A stretch of 10,483 bases of DNA, taken from contig NZ_DYXM01000099.1 of assembly GCF_020742175.1 (NCBI RefSeq), positions 1 to 10,483 of the forward strand, given 5' to 3'. This DNA comes from Dietzia timorensis. Its GTDB lineage: Bacteria; Actinomycetota; Actinomycetes; Mycobacteriales; Mycobacteriaceae. Both the position numbers and the translations under genes were made by a program. Every line of letters starts with the position of its first letter. Position 1 is the first letter of the stretch. Below the pieces are notes generated by a model. That model saw only the letters and a program-made list of their open reading frames with translations, was not told the origin of the DNA and searched no databases. Positions 1 through 6,148 of the stretch are shown here, piece by piece.

Positions 1-383
1 AGGCCATGGTGGCGGCGGTGGCCGAGATTCGCAGCACAGGGGTTCCCGTGGCGCTGGTCTCGAATGCACTCGGGTCGACGCTCTACGACGGCGTCGATCT
101 CGCCGAAATCGCCGACTCCGCCGTCATATCCGCAGAAATCGGAGTGCGCAAACCTTCTCGGCAGATCTACCGCGTCGCCTGCGAGCGGCTCGGAGTGGCG
201 CCGGAAGTTGCGCTGATGGTCGACGATCTGCAGCAGAACCTCGACGGCGCCGAGCGGATCGGGATCCGCGGGATCCTGCACACCGACGCCGCAACGACCA
301 TCACAGAACTTTCCAGAGCGTTCGACATCGAACTTTCCACTACACCTGTCGAGCACACGTCGACGTCACATGAAGGGCGGTAG
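1..383 (+). CDS. HAD superfamily hydrolase, 3' part (5' end outside window)
   Basis: This is the C-terminal part of a haloacid-dehalogenase-like hydrolase; the reading frame is already open at the window edge and the first in-frame ATG (position 6) is probably internal. Counting from that Met, the Rossmann-core motifs are visible: motif II as VSN with Ser19, motif III Lys in VRKP (Lys49), and the motif IV acidic pair in MVDDLQQN (Asp73, Asp74) followed by the typical AERIGIRGI strand-helix. The nucleophile Asp motif I and the cap domain lie upstream of the window. HAD enzymes of this subfamily are mostly phosphatases or dehalogenases acting through an aspartyl intermediate. The last 25 residues are a non-conserved tail. 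The stop lies three bases before the next ATG, so it is almost certainly co-transcribed with the acyl-CoA dehydrogenase. That pairing recalls animal ACAD10, which has a HAD domain fused to an ACAD domain. Substrate unknown. Confidence 0.88.
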   Translation, partial: AMVAAVAEIRSTGVPVALVSNALGSTLYDGVDLAEIADSAVISAEIGVRKPSRQIYRVACERLGVAPEVALMVDDLQQNLDGAERIGIRGILHTDAATTITELSRAFDIELSTTPVEHTSTSHEGR

Positions 384-386
384 GCC

Positions 387-1619
387 ATGACCACCATGTT
401 CGAAAACACCGAGCGCGGAGCCGAGTACGTGGAGCGACTCACGGCGTTCATGGACAGCCATGTTTATCCTGCGGAGGCTGTCTATGCACAGCAGATGCGC
501 GAGTCCGGAAACCCGAACCATCATCCGCAGATTCTCGAGGACCTCAAGGCCGAGGCCAAGGCGCAGGGGTTATGGAACCTCTTTCATCCGCATGCCGAGT
601 GGGGCCCGGGGTTGACGAACCTCGAATACGCGCACCTTGCCGAGATCACCGGGCGGAGCCCGCAGCTCGCGCCGGAGGCCACAAACTGCAATGCGCCGGA
701 CACCGGAAACATGGAGGTGCTCACGCTTTTCGGCACCGACGAGCACAAGGAGAAGTGGCTACGGCCGCTCCTCGATGGTGAGATTGCCTCGGCCTTCGCG
801 ATGACCGAACCTGCGGTCGCAAGCTCGGATGCGACGAATATCGAGACCTCGATGGTGCGCGAGGGCGACGAGTACGTCATCAACGGGCGCAAATGGTGGA
901 CGTCGAACGCGCTGCATGAGAACTGCAAGGTCATGATCGTGATGGGCAAGACTGATCCCGAGGCGCCGACGCATCGGCAGCAGTCGATGATGGTCGTGCC
1001 CATGGACACTCCCGGCGTGAAGGTGGTCCGCGGGCTCCCCGTTTTCGGCTACCAGGACCGCGAGGGGCACGCCGAGGTCCTCTTCGATAATGTCCGCGTG
1101 CCCACCTCCGCGCTGCTCGCGGGGGAGGGCGACGGGTTCATGATCTCCCAGGCGCGTCTCGGCCCCGGGCGGATCCACCACTGCATGCGCGTGATCGGCA
1201 TGGCCGAACGGGCACTCGATCTGCTCATTGCCCGCGCGCAGCAGCGCGTGACCTTCGGCAAACCCATCGCCACTCGCGAGAACATCAAGGACTGGATCGC
1301 CGAATCGCGCATGGAGATCGAGATGGCGCGGCTGCTCACGCTCAAGGCCGCGCACCTCATGGATACCGTGGGCAACAAGCAGGCGCGGATGGAGATCGCC
1401 GCGATCAAGGTCGTCGCCCCGAATGTCGCCCTCAAGGTGATCGACCGCGCCATCCAGATCCATGGAGGCGGCGGGGTGAGCGACGACTTCCCGCTCGCGG
1501 AGATGTGGGCGCACGTGCGCACCCTGCGCCTCGCCGACGGACCCGACGAGGTCCACAAGATGACGATCGCCCGACAGGAGCTTCGCCGGGTCGACCCGGA
1601 GTGGGGACGGAAGAAATAG
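387..1619 (+). CDS. Acyl-CoA dehydrogenase, ACAD10/ACAD11/FadE2-like
   Basis: A cytoplasmic flavoprotein of 410 residues, full length for the family, predicted to oxidise an acyl-CoA at C2-C3 using FAD. An N-terminal helical domain (about 1-135) is followed by the beta domain with the flavin/substrate motif AMTEP (138-142) and GRKWW (167-171), then the C-terminal helical domain with RLGPGRIHH (257-265), RVTFGKPI (288-295) and IHGGGGVSDD (358-367). The segment RLADGPDEVH (381-390) is diagnostic of the ACAD10/ACAD11/FadE2 group. Its Asp384 aligns by eye with the catalytic glutamate in the YEGT motif of medium-chain acyl-CoA dehydrogenase. The start is the ATG at 387, preceded by GAAGGGCGG; a second ATG three codons later is possible. 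Known members of this group act with an APH-like kinase on 4-hydroxyacyl-CoAs, so a similar role is inferred, not shown. It sits directly after the HAD gene and before a TetR regulator. Confidence 0.94.
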   Translation: MTTMFENTERGAEYVERLTAFMDSHVYPAEAVYAQQMRESGNPNHHPQILEDLKAEAKAQGLWNLFHPHAEWGPGLTNLEYAHLAEITGRSPQLAPEATNCNAPDTGNMEVLTLFGTDEHKEKWLRPLLDGEIASAFAMTEPAVASSDATNIETSMVREGDEYVINGRKWWTSNALHENCKVMIVMGKTDPEAPTHRQQSMMVVPMDTPGVKVVRGLPVFGYQDREGHAEVLFDNVRVPTSALLAGEGDGFMISQARLGPGRIHHCMRVIGMAERALDLLIARAQQRVTFGKPIATRENIKDWIAESRMEIEMARLLTLKAAHLMDTVGNKQARMEIAAIKVVAPNVALKVIDRAIQIHGGGGVSDDFPLAEMWAHVRTLRLADGPDEVHKMTIARQELRRVDPEWGRKK

Positions 1620-2284
1620 TGACCCGCAGCCCTTCGCCTCAGACGGCGAGCGACGTGCCGATGGGCGCCCGCCCGCTGTCGGCGCGCGGCGAGCGCACCC
1701 GTGCGAAGCTCATCGCCGCGGCGCGCGTCGTCTTCGAGCGCGACGGATACATCGATTCCCGCCTCACCGACATCACCGATGAGGCCAAGATGTCGATCGG
1801 CACGTTTTACACCTGGTTCGACGGCAAGGACGAGGTGCTCGCCGCCGTGCTCCACGAGGCGCAGGGCGAGATGCTCCACCCCGGCACCGCACGCATGGCC
1901 CCGAAGGACGACCCCGCCGGGATCATCGCCGAGAGCAACCGCGCCTACTTCGAGGCGTACAAGCGCAACGCGAAACTCAATCACCTCCTCACCCAGGTCG
2001 CGCTCGTCGATGCCCGCTTCGCCGCGCTCCGGCGCACACGCACAGAGGCATTCGTCGACCGCAACGCGCGGGCGATCGCCGACCTGCAGCGCCGCGGACT
2101 GGCGGACCGGGAGCTCGATCCGCAGCTGGCCTCGATGGGGCTTAGCGGAATGGTTTCGCGGCTGGCCTCGGAGTCTTTCCGCACCGGAGACGAGGACACC
2201 GACATCGACACCCTGGTCCACACGGCCACCACCCTGTGGACCAATGCCCTGGGGATGACGTCGCCGCCCCCGCGCGCCCCCTGA
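1619..2284 (+). CDS. TetR/AcrR-family transcriptional regulator
   Basis: A DNA-binding repressor-type protein of 221 residues with an N-terminal helix-turn-helix and a ligand-binding C-terminal domain. From the chosen GTG start, the TetR signature covers roughly residues 28-75: helix 1 AKLIAAARVVFE, then the HTH ending in the characteristic SIGTFYTWFDGKDEVL. The C-terminal half is helical and too divergent to name a ligand. GTG at 1619 overlaps the dehydrogenase stop codon (TAGTG) and has a purine-rich stretch GGACGGAAGA just upstream; ATG at 1661 would give a protein 14 residues shorter and is the main alternative. The open frame extends further upstream, but only as a shadow of the dehydrogenase gene. 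Its position inside the catabolic cluster suggests that it controls its own operon in response to the substrate or a CoA thioester intermediate. This is inference from context. Confidence 0.92.
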   Translation: MTRSPSPQTASDVPMGARPLSARGERTRAKLIAAARVVFERDGYIDSRLTDITDEAKMSIGTFYTWFDGKDEVLAAVLHEAQGEMLHPGTARMAPKDDPAGIIAESNRAYFEAYKRNAKLNHLLTQVALVDARFAALRRTRTEAFVDRNARAIADLQRRGLADRELDPQLASMGLSGMVSRLASESFRTGDEDTDIDTLVHTATTLWTNALGMTSPPPRAP

Positions 2285-2312
2285 CCGCACCGTTCTCCCG
2301 AACCCGACCCAT

Positions 2313-2329
2313 GCGGCCGCGACGGCCGC
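2313..2329. repeat. Perfect inverted repeat before the quinone reductase gene
   Basis: Arms GCGGCCG and CGGCCGC (7 bp) flank a 3-base loop in the 66-base gap between the TetR gene and the next gene, ending 21 bases before the ATG. It could be a small RNA hairpin modulating downstream expression or a TetR-type operator, but GC-only arms arise easily in DNA of this composition. Confidence 0.4.
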
Positions 2330-2350
2330 GCTACGAAAGGACCGCAACAC

Positions 2351-3319
2351 ATGCACGCGATATCCATCACCACCCTCGACGGACCCGACGCCATCGAGTA
2401 CTCCGAGCTGCCGGATCCCGAGGCCGGCGAGAACGTCATCGTCGACGTCAAAGCCGCGGGCGTGGCGTTCCCCGAGCTCCTGCAGACCCGCGGGCAGTAC
2501 CAGATCAAGCCGCCGCTGCCGTTCGTCCCCGGGGCCGAGGTCGCGGGCGTCGTGGAATCCGCACCCGAGGGCAGTGGGCTCGCCCCCGGCGACCGCGTGG
2601 CAGCGCTGTCCCTCATCGGTGGGTTCGCGGAGAAGGCCGCTTGTCGCGCGGACCTCACCTTCGCGCTGCCGGACTCGGTGGGCTTCAACGAGGGAGCGGC
2701 GTTCCTGTTCAATTACTGCACCGCGTATTTCTCGCTCGTCGAGCGCGGCAAGCTTGCCGAGGGCGAGACCGTCCTCGTGCAGGGCGCTGCAGGAGGAATC
2801 GGCACCGCCTCGATTCAGGTCGCCAAGGCGTTCGGCGCCGGAAAGGTGATCGCCGTGGTGTCCACCGACGCCAAGGGAGAGGCCGCCCGGAAGGCCGGCG
2901 CCGACGAGGTCGTCATGGCGGATGGATTCCTGGACGAGGTGGGGAAGAAGTCCGTCGACATAGTCGTCGACCCGGTGGGCGGCGACCGCTTCACCGATTC
3001 CCTGCGCACCCTGCGCCGCGACGGGCGGATACTTGTCATCGGATTCACCGGCGGCGAGATTCCCACGGTCAAGGTCAACCGCCTTCTGCTCAACAACATC
3101 GGGGTCATCGGCGTCGGCTGGGGCGAGTACGCGCTGGCCCATGAGGGGCACATCGCCGGCGAGTACGAGGCGATGCGTTCGCACCTCGAATCCGGCGCGC
3201 TTGCCCCGCTCGTCGAGTCCACGTACCCGCTCGCTGAGGCCGCCGAAGCGCTCAAATCCATGGAGAGCCGCACGGTGATCGGCAAGGTCGTGCTCACCAC
3301 GCAGGGGTCCGGGACATAG
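2351..3319 (+). CDS. NADPH:quinone oxidoreductase-like MDR-family enzyme
   Basis: A cytoplasmic medium-chain dehydrogenase/reductase of 322 residues, normal length for the quinone-oxidoreductase branch. The N-terminal GroES-like domain (about 1-115) has PFVPGAEVAGVV (57-68) and GLAPGDRV (76-83). The Rossmann domain has the nucleotide-binding motif VQGAAGGIGTASIQ (143-156), and the C-terminal segment returns to the catalytic domain. The cysteine and histidine zinc ligands of alcohol dehydrogenases are absent, which separates it from the zinc-dependent members. The likely reaction is NADPH-dependent reduction of a quinone or an activated double bond such as an enone; the real substrate is unknown. 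The ATG at 2351 has GAAAGGA nine bases upstream. In the operon it could reduce an intermediate of the acyl-CoA pathway or handle a reactive enal/enone. Confidence 0.93.
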   Translation: MHAISITTLDGPDAIEYSELPDPEAGENVIVDVKAAGVAFPELLQTRGQYQIKPPLPFVPGAEVAGVVESAPEGSGLAPGDRVAALSLIGGFAEKAACRADLTFALPDSVGFNEGAAFLFNYCTAYFSLVERGKLAEGETVLVQGAAGGIGTASIQVAKAFGAGKVIAVVSTDAKGEAARKAGADEVVMADGFLDEVGKKSVDIVVDPVGGDRFTDSLRTLRRDGRILVIGFTGGEIPTVKVNRLLLNNIGVIGVGWGEYALAHEGHIAGEYEAMRSHLESGALAPLVESTYPLAEAAEALKSMESRTVIGKVVLTTQGSGT

Positions 3320-3334
3320 GATTTGCTCACGCCC

Positions 3335-3352
3335 TCCGGGCCCGCGCCCGGA
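3335..3352 (+). other. Hairpin in the gap before the MFS gene
   Basis: Arms TCCGGGC and GCCCGGA (7 bp, perfect) enclose a 4-base loop, 15 bases after the quinone reductase stop. No T-run follows, so it is not a convincing intrinsic terminator. It may act as an mRNA stability or partial attenuation element between the two genes. Confidence 0.4.
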
Positions 3353-3393
3353 CGCCCCGAGGAAGAACTGCACAGAAGTAGAGGTAGTGACCC

Positions 3394-4767
3394 GTGTCCA
3401 TAGCGCCAGAATCTCGCGCCGCGGTGTACGCGGCCGCGAAACGCAAGGCCATCGTTCGGCTCATGCCGCTGTTGCTGCTCGCCTACTTCATCGCGAACAT
3501 CAACCGCACGAACGTCTCGATCGCGAAGCAGAACCTGGAGATCCACGCCGGGATCGACGCCGCTGCCTTCGGCCTCGGCGCAGGCCTGTTCTTCGTCACC
3601 TATGCGATCTTCGAGATCCCGAGCAATATGGTGTTGCGCCGCGTCGGCGCGCGCATCTGGATCGCGCGCATCGCGGTGTCGTGGGGGATCATCTCCGTCG
3701 CACTCATGTTCACGACGGGTCCGGTGTACTTCTACATCGTCCGCATGCTGCTCGGCGCGGCCGAAGCCGGCATCTTCCCGGCGATCCTCTACCTCATCAC
3801 CCGCTGGTTCGCGCAGGAGGACCGCGGAAAGATGTCGGGCGTGGTGCTCGCGACCGCGGCGCTGTCCTCGGTGGTCGCGGCGCCTGCGGGCGGCGCACTG
3901 CTCTCACTCGAGGGCCTGTTCGGCCTGCACGGCTACCAGATGCTGTTCCTCCTCGAAGGCGTCCCGGCGATCATCATCGGGATCATCATCTTCTTCACAT
4001 TGCCCAGCGGGCCCGAGGATGCCGGTTGGCTTACCGAATCCGAACGTGAGGTCGTGCTCGACATCGCGGGAGGGGAGCAGTCCACCCACGAGACCATCGG
4101 CGGGATCCTGCGGGCCGCGCTGGCCAACCCGCTGATCGTCATCGCGGCGGTGTTCTACGTGTTCAACATGCTCGCCGCGTACGGGATCATCTTCTTCACC
4201 CCGTCGATCATCTTCGCGATGGGCGTGGAGAACACCTTCCACGTCGGGCTCATCGCCGCGATCGTGAGCATCGGCTCGGCCGCCGGGCTGCTCATCGTCC
4301 CACGGTTCATCCCGCGGGCGGGAGGCGAGATGCGGCTGCTGTGGTGCACCACCGGTGCGACCATCGTGACCGCCGCACTGTTCCTCGCCTCGGCGGCAGG
4401 GGTCGGGCTGCCGAGCAGCCACGCGCTGCAGATCGGGATCCTCGCGCTCGTCATGTTCTTCGTCTCCGCCTCGCAGCCGCTGCTGTGGTCCTCGCTCATG
4501 GCGCGGATCACCGGCGCCGTCGCCGCGACCGGGCTCGCCTTCGTGAGCATGTTCGGCCAGATCGGCTCGTTCATCGGGCCCTATGCCTTCGGGTTGGTGG
4601 AGAAGAACACCGGGGACGCGAACGCGTCGGTGTGGCTGATCCTCGCGGCCACCGTCTGCGGCCTGGCCTTGCTGCCGCTCCTTGCGCGCGTCCTGGGGCG
4701 CGCGGCAGGTCCGACGTCATCAAGCGGTGGGAAGGAACGGTTTGGTGACGGCGACGTGACGCCGTAA
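3394..4767 (+). CDS. MFS transporter, anion:cation symporter (ACS)-like
   Basis: An inner-membrane secondary transporter of 457 residues with about 12 predicted transmembrane helices in two six-helix halves and a cytoplasmic loop around residues 205-245. Features typical of the ACS group (tartrate, phthalate, galactonate and hydroxyphenylacetate permeases) are NRTNVSIA after helix 1 (37-44), the motif A variant PSNMVLRRVGARIWIAR (76-92), and GAAEAGIFPAILYLITRWF (121-139) in helix 4. The GTG at 3394 is preceded by AGAGGTAG about eight bases upstream. It likely imports an organic anion with protons or sodium. As the last gene of the HAD-dehydrogenase-TetR-reductase cluster it probably brings in the growth substrate, which is inference. 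The hydrophilic C-terminal tail (about 440-457) overlaps the presumed rplM promoter on the DNA. Confidence 0.92.
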   Translation: MSIAPESRAAVYAAAKRKAIVRLMPLLLLAYFIANINRTNVSIAKQNLEIHAGIDAAAFGLGAGLFFVTYAIFEIPSNMVLRRVGARIWIARIAVSWGIISVALMFTTGPVYFYIVRMLLGAAEAGIFPAILYLITRWFAQEDRGKMSGVVLATAALSSVVAAPAGGALLSLEGLFGLHGYQMLFLLEGVPAIIIGIIIFFTLPSGPEDAGWLTESEREVVLDIAGGEQSTHETIGGILRAALANPLIVIAAVFYVFNMLAAYGIIFFTPSIIFAMGVENTFHVGLIAAIVSIGSAAGLLIVPRFIPRAGGEMRLLWCTTGATIVTAALFLASAAGVGLPSSHALQIGILALVMFFVSASQPLLWSSLMARITGAVAATGLAFVSMFGQIGSFIGPYAFGLVEKNTGDANASVWLILAATVCGLALLPLLARVLGRAAGPTSSSGGKERFGDGDVTP

Positions 4768-4770
4768 CAT
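4742..4770 (+). promoter_or_regulatory. Candidate rplM-rpsI promoter inside the MFS gene end
   Basis: TTGGTG (4742-4747) and TAACAT (4765-4770) are separated by 17 bases and resemble a housekeeping-sigma -35/-10 pair; the -10 fits TANNNT well and the -35 is weak. It lies across the permease stop codon and predicts a leader of about 150 nt before rplM. The segment also contains two copies of GTGACG. Confidence 0.5.
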
Positions 4771-4927
4771 GAAGCTTCGGTGTTTTTCCTCGTCCCGAGG
4801 CACTTGTAGTCCCGGGTGCGAGAAGTTCGCACGGGTCCCAACCGGCCGCCGTGCGAAAGACGGGAAACCCGCTGGCCCCGCGCCAGTTCGGCCGGCAATC
4901 CACGATAGGTTCCGGAAGGTTAATCCT
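4771..4927 (+). promoter_or_regulatory. rplM 5' leader with small hairpins
   Basis: The non-coding stretch before rplM contains a palindrome GAAGCTTC (4771-4778), a hairpin CCTCG/CGAGG with a 3-base loop (4788-4800), a perfect hairpin GTGCGA/TCGCAC with a 5-base loop (4816-4832), and the ribosome binding site GGAAGG (4914-4919) eight bases before the ATG. L13 leaders that bind their own protein are known in some bacteria. I cannot match this one to a described family, so autoregulation is only a possibility. Confidence 0.4.
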
Positions 4928-5371
4928 ATGTCTACTTACGCCCCAAAGGCGGGAGACGTGGAGCGCGCCTGGTACGTCGTCGACGCCACTGATGTGGTGC
5001 TTGGCCGACTCGCAGTCCAGGTCGCAGGTCTCCTCCGCGGCAAGCACAAGCCGCAGTTCGCACCGAACGCCGACGTCGGCGACTTCGTTGTGGTCATCAA
5101 CGCCGACAAGGTCGCGATTTCCTCGACGAAGCGTGAGCGCGTCGTCCACTACCGCCACTCGGGCTTCCCGGGCGGCATCAAGTCCGAGAAGCTCGGCCGC
5201 GCGATGGACACCCGTCCGGACCGCGTCGTGGAGAAGGCCATCAAGGGCATGCTCCCGTCGAACAAGCTCGGCCGTTCCATGGCCTCGAAGCTCAAGGTGT
5301 ACGCCGGTGCCGAGCACCCGCACACCGCTCAGAAGCCGCAGCCGTTCGAGATCAAGCAGGTGGCACAGTGA
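4928..5371 (+). CDS. rplM: 50S ribosomal protein L13
   Basis: A protein of 147 residues, the usual bacterial L13 length, which binds 23S rRNA early in assembly of the large subunit. Recognisable blocks are WYVVDATDVVLGRLA near the N-terminus, LLRGKHKPQFAP, VVINADKVAIS, YRHSGFPGG, and the conserved KAIKGMLPSNKLGR followed by LKVYAGAEHPH. The ATG at 4928 is chosen because it has GGAAGG at good spacing and gives the conserved N-terminus MSTYAPKAGD; the frame is open further upstream to an ATG at 4769, but that part is leader sequence and not L13-like. Its stop overlaps the rpsI start (GTGA), the classic translationally coupled rplM-rpsI pair. Codon use is strongly biased to C/G-ending codons, as expected for high expression. 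Confidence 0.98.
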   Translation: MSTYAPKAGDVERAWYVVDATDVVLGRLAVQVAGLLRGKHKPQFAPNADVGDFVVVINADKVAISSTKRERVVHYRHSGFPGGIKSEKLGRAMDTRPDRVVEKAIKGMLPSNKLGRSMASKLKVYAGAEHPHTAQKPQPFEIKQVAQ

Positions 5372-5898
5372 CCGAAGAGAATTTGAACACCGAGAACGAG
5401 ATCGAAGATCCGATCGAGGACGTTGTCGCCGAGGTCGCCGACGATTCCTACACCGAAGAGGTGCTCCCGGGCTCCGAGTACGGTGACGTGACCCCTCCGG
5501 CACCGGTCCTCGACGGACCGGCCCAGGCCGTCGGCCGCCGCAAGGAGGCTATCGTCCGCGTGCGCCTCGTGCCCGGCTCCGGCAACTTCACGCTCAACGG
5601 CCGCACCCTCGAGGATTACTTCCCGAACAAGGTGCACCAGCAGATCGTCAAGTCCCCGCTGGTCAACGTCGAGCGCGAAGAGCAGTTCGACATCATCGCG
5701 CTGCTGCGCGGCGGAGGACCCTCGGGCCAGGCAGGCGCCACGCGTCTCGCCATCGCCCGTGCGCTGACCGTCTACAGCCCGGACGATCGTCCGTCGCTGA
5801 AGAAGGCAGGCTACCTCACGCGTGACGCCCGTGCGGTGGAGCGCAAGAAGGCCGGTCTCAAGAAGGCCCGCAAGGCTCCGCAGTACTCGAAGCGCTGA
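5368..5898 (+). CDS. rpsI: 30S ribosomal protein S9 with acidic N-terminal extension
   Basis: A protein of 176 residues, against roughly 130 for E. coli S9, located in the small-subunit head with its C-terminal tail reaching the P-site tRNA. The conserved core starts around residue 54 (AVGRRKEAIVRVRL), continues through FTLNGRTLEDYFP and the GGGPSGQAGATRLAIARAL block, and ends with the invariant-type tail KARKAPQYSKR. Residues 1-56 form an extension with 15 Asp/Glu in the first 40 positions and no Lys or Arg before Arg57. Such acidic extensions are seen in actinobacterial S9 proteins; their function is not something I can state. The GTG start at 5368 overlaps the rplM stop, so translation is probably coupled. 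A strong terminator follows. Confidence 0.98.
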   Translation: MTEENLNTENEIEDPIEDVVAEVADDSYTEEVLPGSEYGDVTPPAPVLDGPAQAVGRRKEAIVRVRLVPGSGNFTLNGRTLEDYFPNKVHQQIVKSPLVNVEREEQFDIIALLRGGGPSGQAGATRLAIARALTVYSPDDRPSLKKAGYLTRDARAVERKKAGLKKARKAPQYSKR

Positions 5899-5912
5899 TC
5901 TGCCCGCAGATC
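5897..5912 (+). repeat. Inverted repeat at the rpsI stop codon
   Basis: GATCTGC and GCAGATC are perfect complements separated by two bases, beginning within the TGA stop; as RNA this would fold as a 6-bp stem with a CCCG loop. It sits 16 bases before the main terminator and may protect the 3' end. Confidence 0.5.
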
Positions 5913-5927
5913 ACTGCTCGCGCCCAG

Positions 5928-5960
5928 AGGCGCTCGCCGATTCGTTCGGCGGGCGCCTTT
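5928..5960 (+). terminator. Intrinsic-type terminator of rplM-rpsI
   Basis: A 13-bp stem (12 Watson-Crick pairs and one G-U) pairs 5928-5940 with 5946-5958 around the loop TTCGT, followed by a short TTT. The stem is unusually long and GC-rich; the T-tract is short, as is common in high-GC actinobacteria. It is placed 30 bases after the rpsI stop and should end most transcripts there. Confidence 0.78.
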
Positions 5961-6000
5961 CGGCGTTCTCGGCTGAGGACGCTTCGGCGCGGACGGCTGC

Positions 6001-6020
6001 GTTACATACGTTTTGGTAAC
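6001..6020. repeat. Spaced inverted repeat GTTAC-N10-GTAAC upstream of glmM
   Basis: Perfect 5-bp arms, GTTAC at 6001-6005 and GTAAC at 6016-6020, with a 10-base AT-rich spacer, located about 40 bases upstream of the candidate glmM -10. The spacing of about 1.5 helical turns between half-site centres is compatible with a dimeric regulator site. No regulator is identified. Confidence 0.35.
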
Positions 6021-6060
6021 AGTGATGCCAGGGCGTCGGCGGCGCGGATGCCGCCGGGTT

Positions 6061-6066
6061 TAGAAT
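6061..6066 (+). promoter_or_regulatory. Candidate -10 element of glmM
   Basis: TAGAAT matches five of six positions of the -10 consensus and lies in the only AT-rich pocket before glmM, after the rpsI terminator. No recognisable -35 is present at the right distance, which is frequent in actinobacterial promoters. It would give a leader of roughly 75 nt. Confidence 0.4.
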
Positions 6067-6131
6067 TTTCAGGTAATCCCTCGTTGCGGTGGACATCGTC
6101 CGCGCCCCGCGCTCGCCGCACATCTTCGACC

Positions 6132-6137
6132 AGGAGG
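6132..6137 (+). promoter_or_regulatory. Strong ribosome binding site of glmM
   Basis: AGGAGG, a full match to the anti-Shine-Dalgarno core, lies 11 bases before the ATG at 6149. It decides between this start and the upstream ATG at 6089, which has no such site. Confidence 0.75.
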
Positions 6138-6148
6138 CTCCACTTCCC

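Noticed and set aside
2236..3144. A 302-codon Arg-rich frame overlapping the quinone reductase gene
   Set aside because: It is a frame-shifted shadow of a clear MDR-family gene, with extreme Arg content and no domain.
1049..3373. A 774-codon open frame on the minus strand
   Set aside because: It runs antisense through the dehydrogenase, TetR and reductase genes, has low-complexity Arg/Gly/Ala/Asp-rich sequence with no recognisable domain, and is an expected by-product of GC-rich third positions.
4769..4927. Upstream start for L13 giving 200 residues
   Set aside because: The extra residues do not resemble L13, the ATG at 4928 has a good ribosome binding site, and it gives the standard length of 147.
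6089..6148. Upstream start for GlmM
   Set aside because: The AGGAGG at 6132 and the conserved FGTDGVRG N-terminus support the ATG at 6149.
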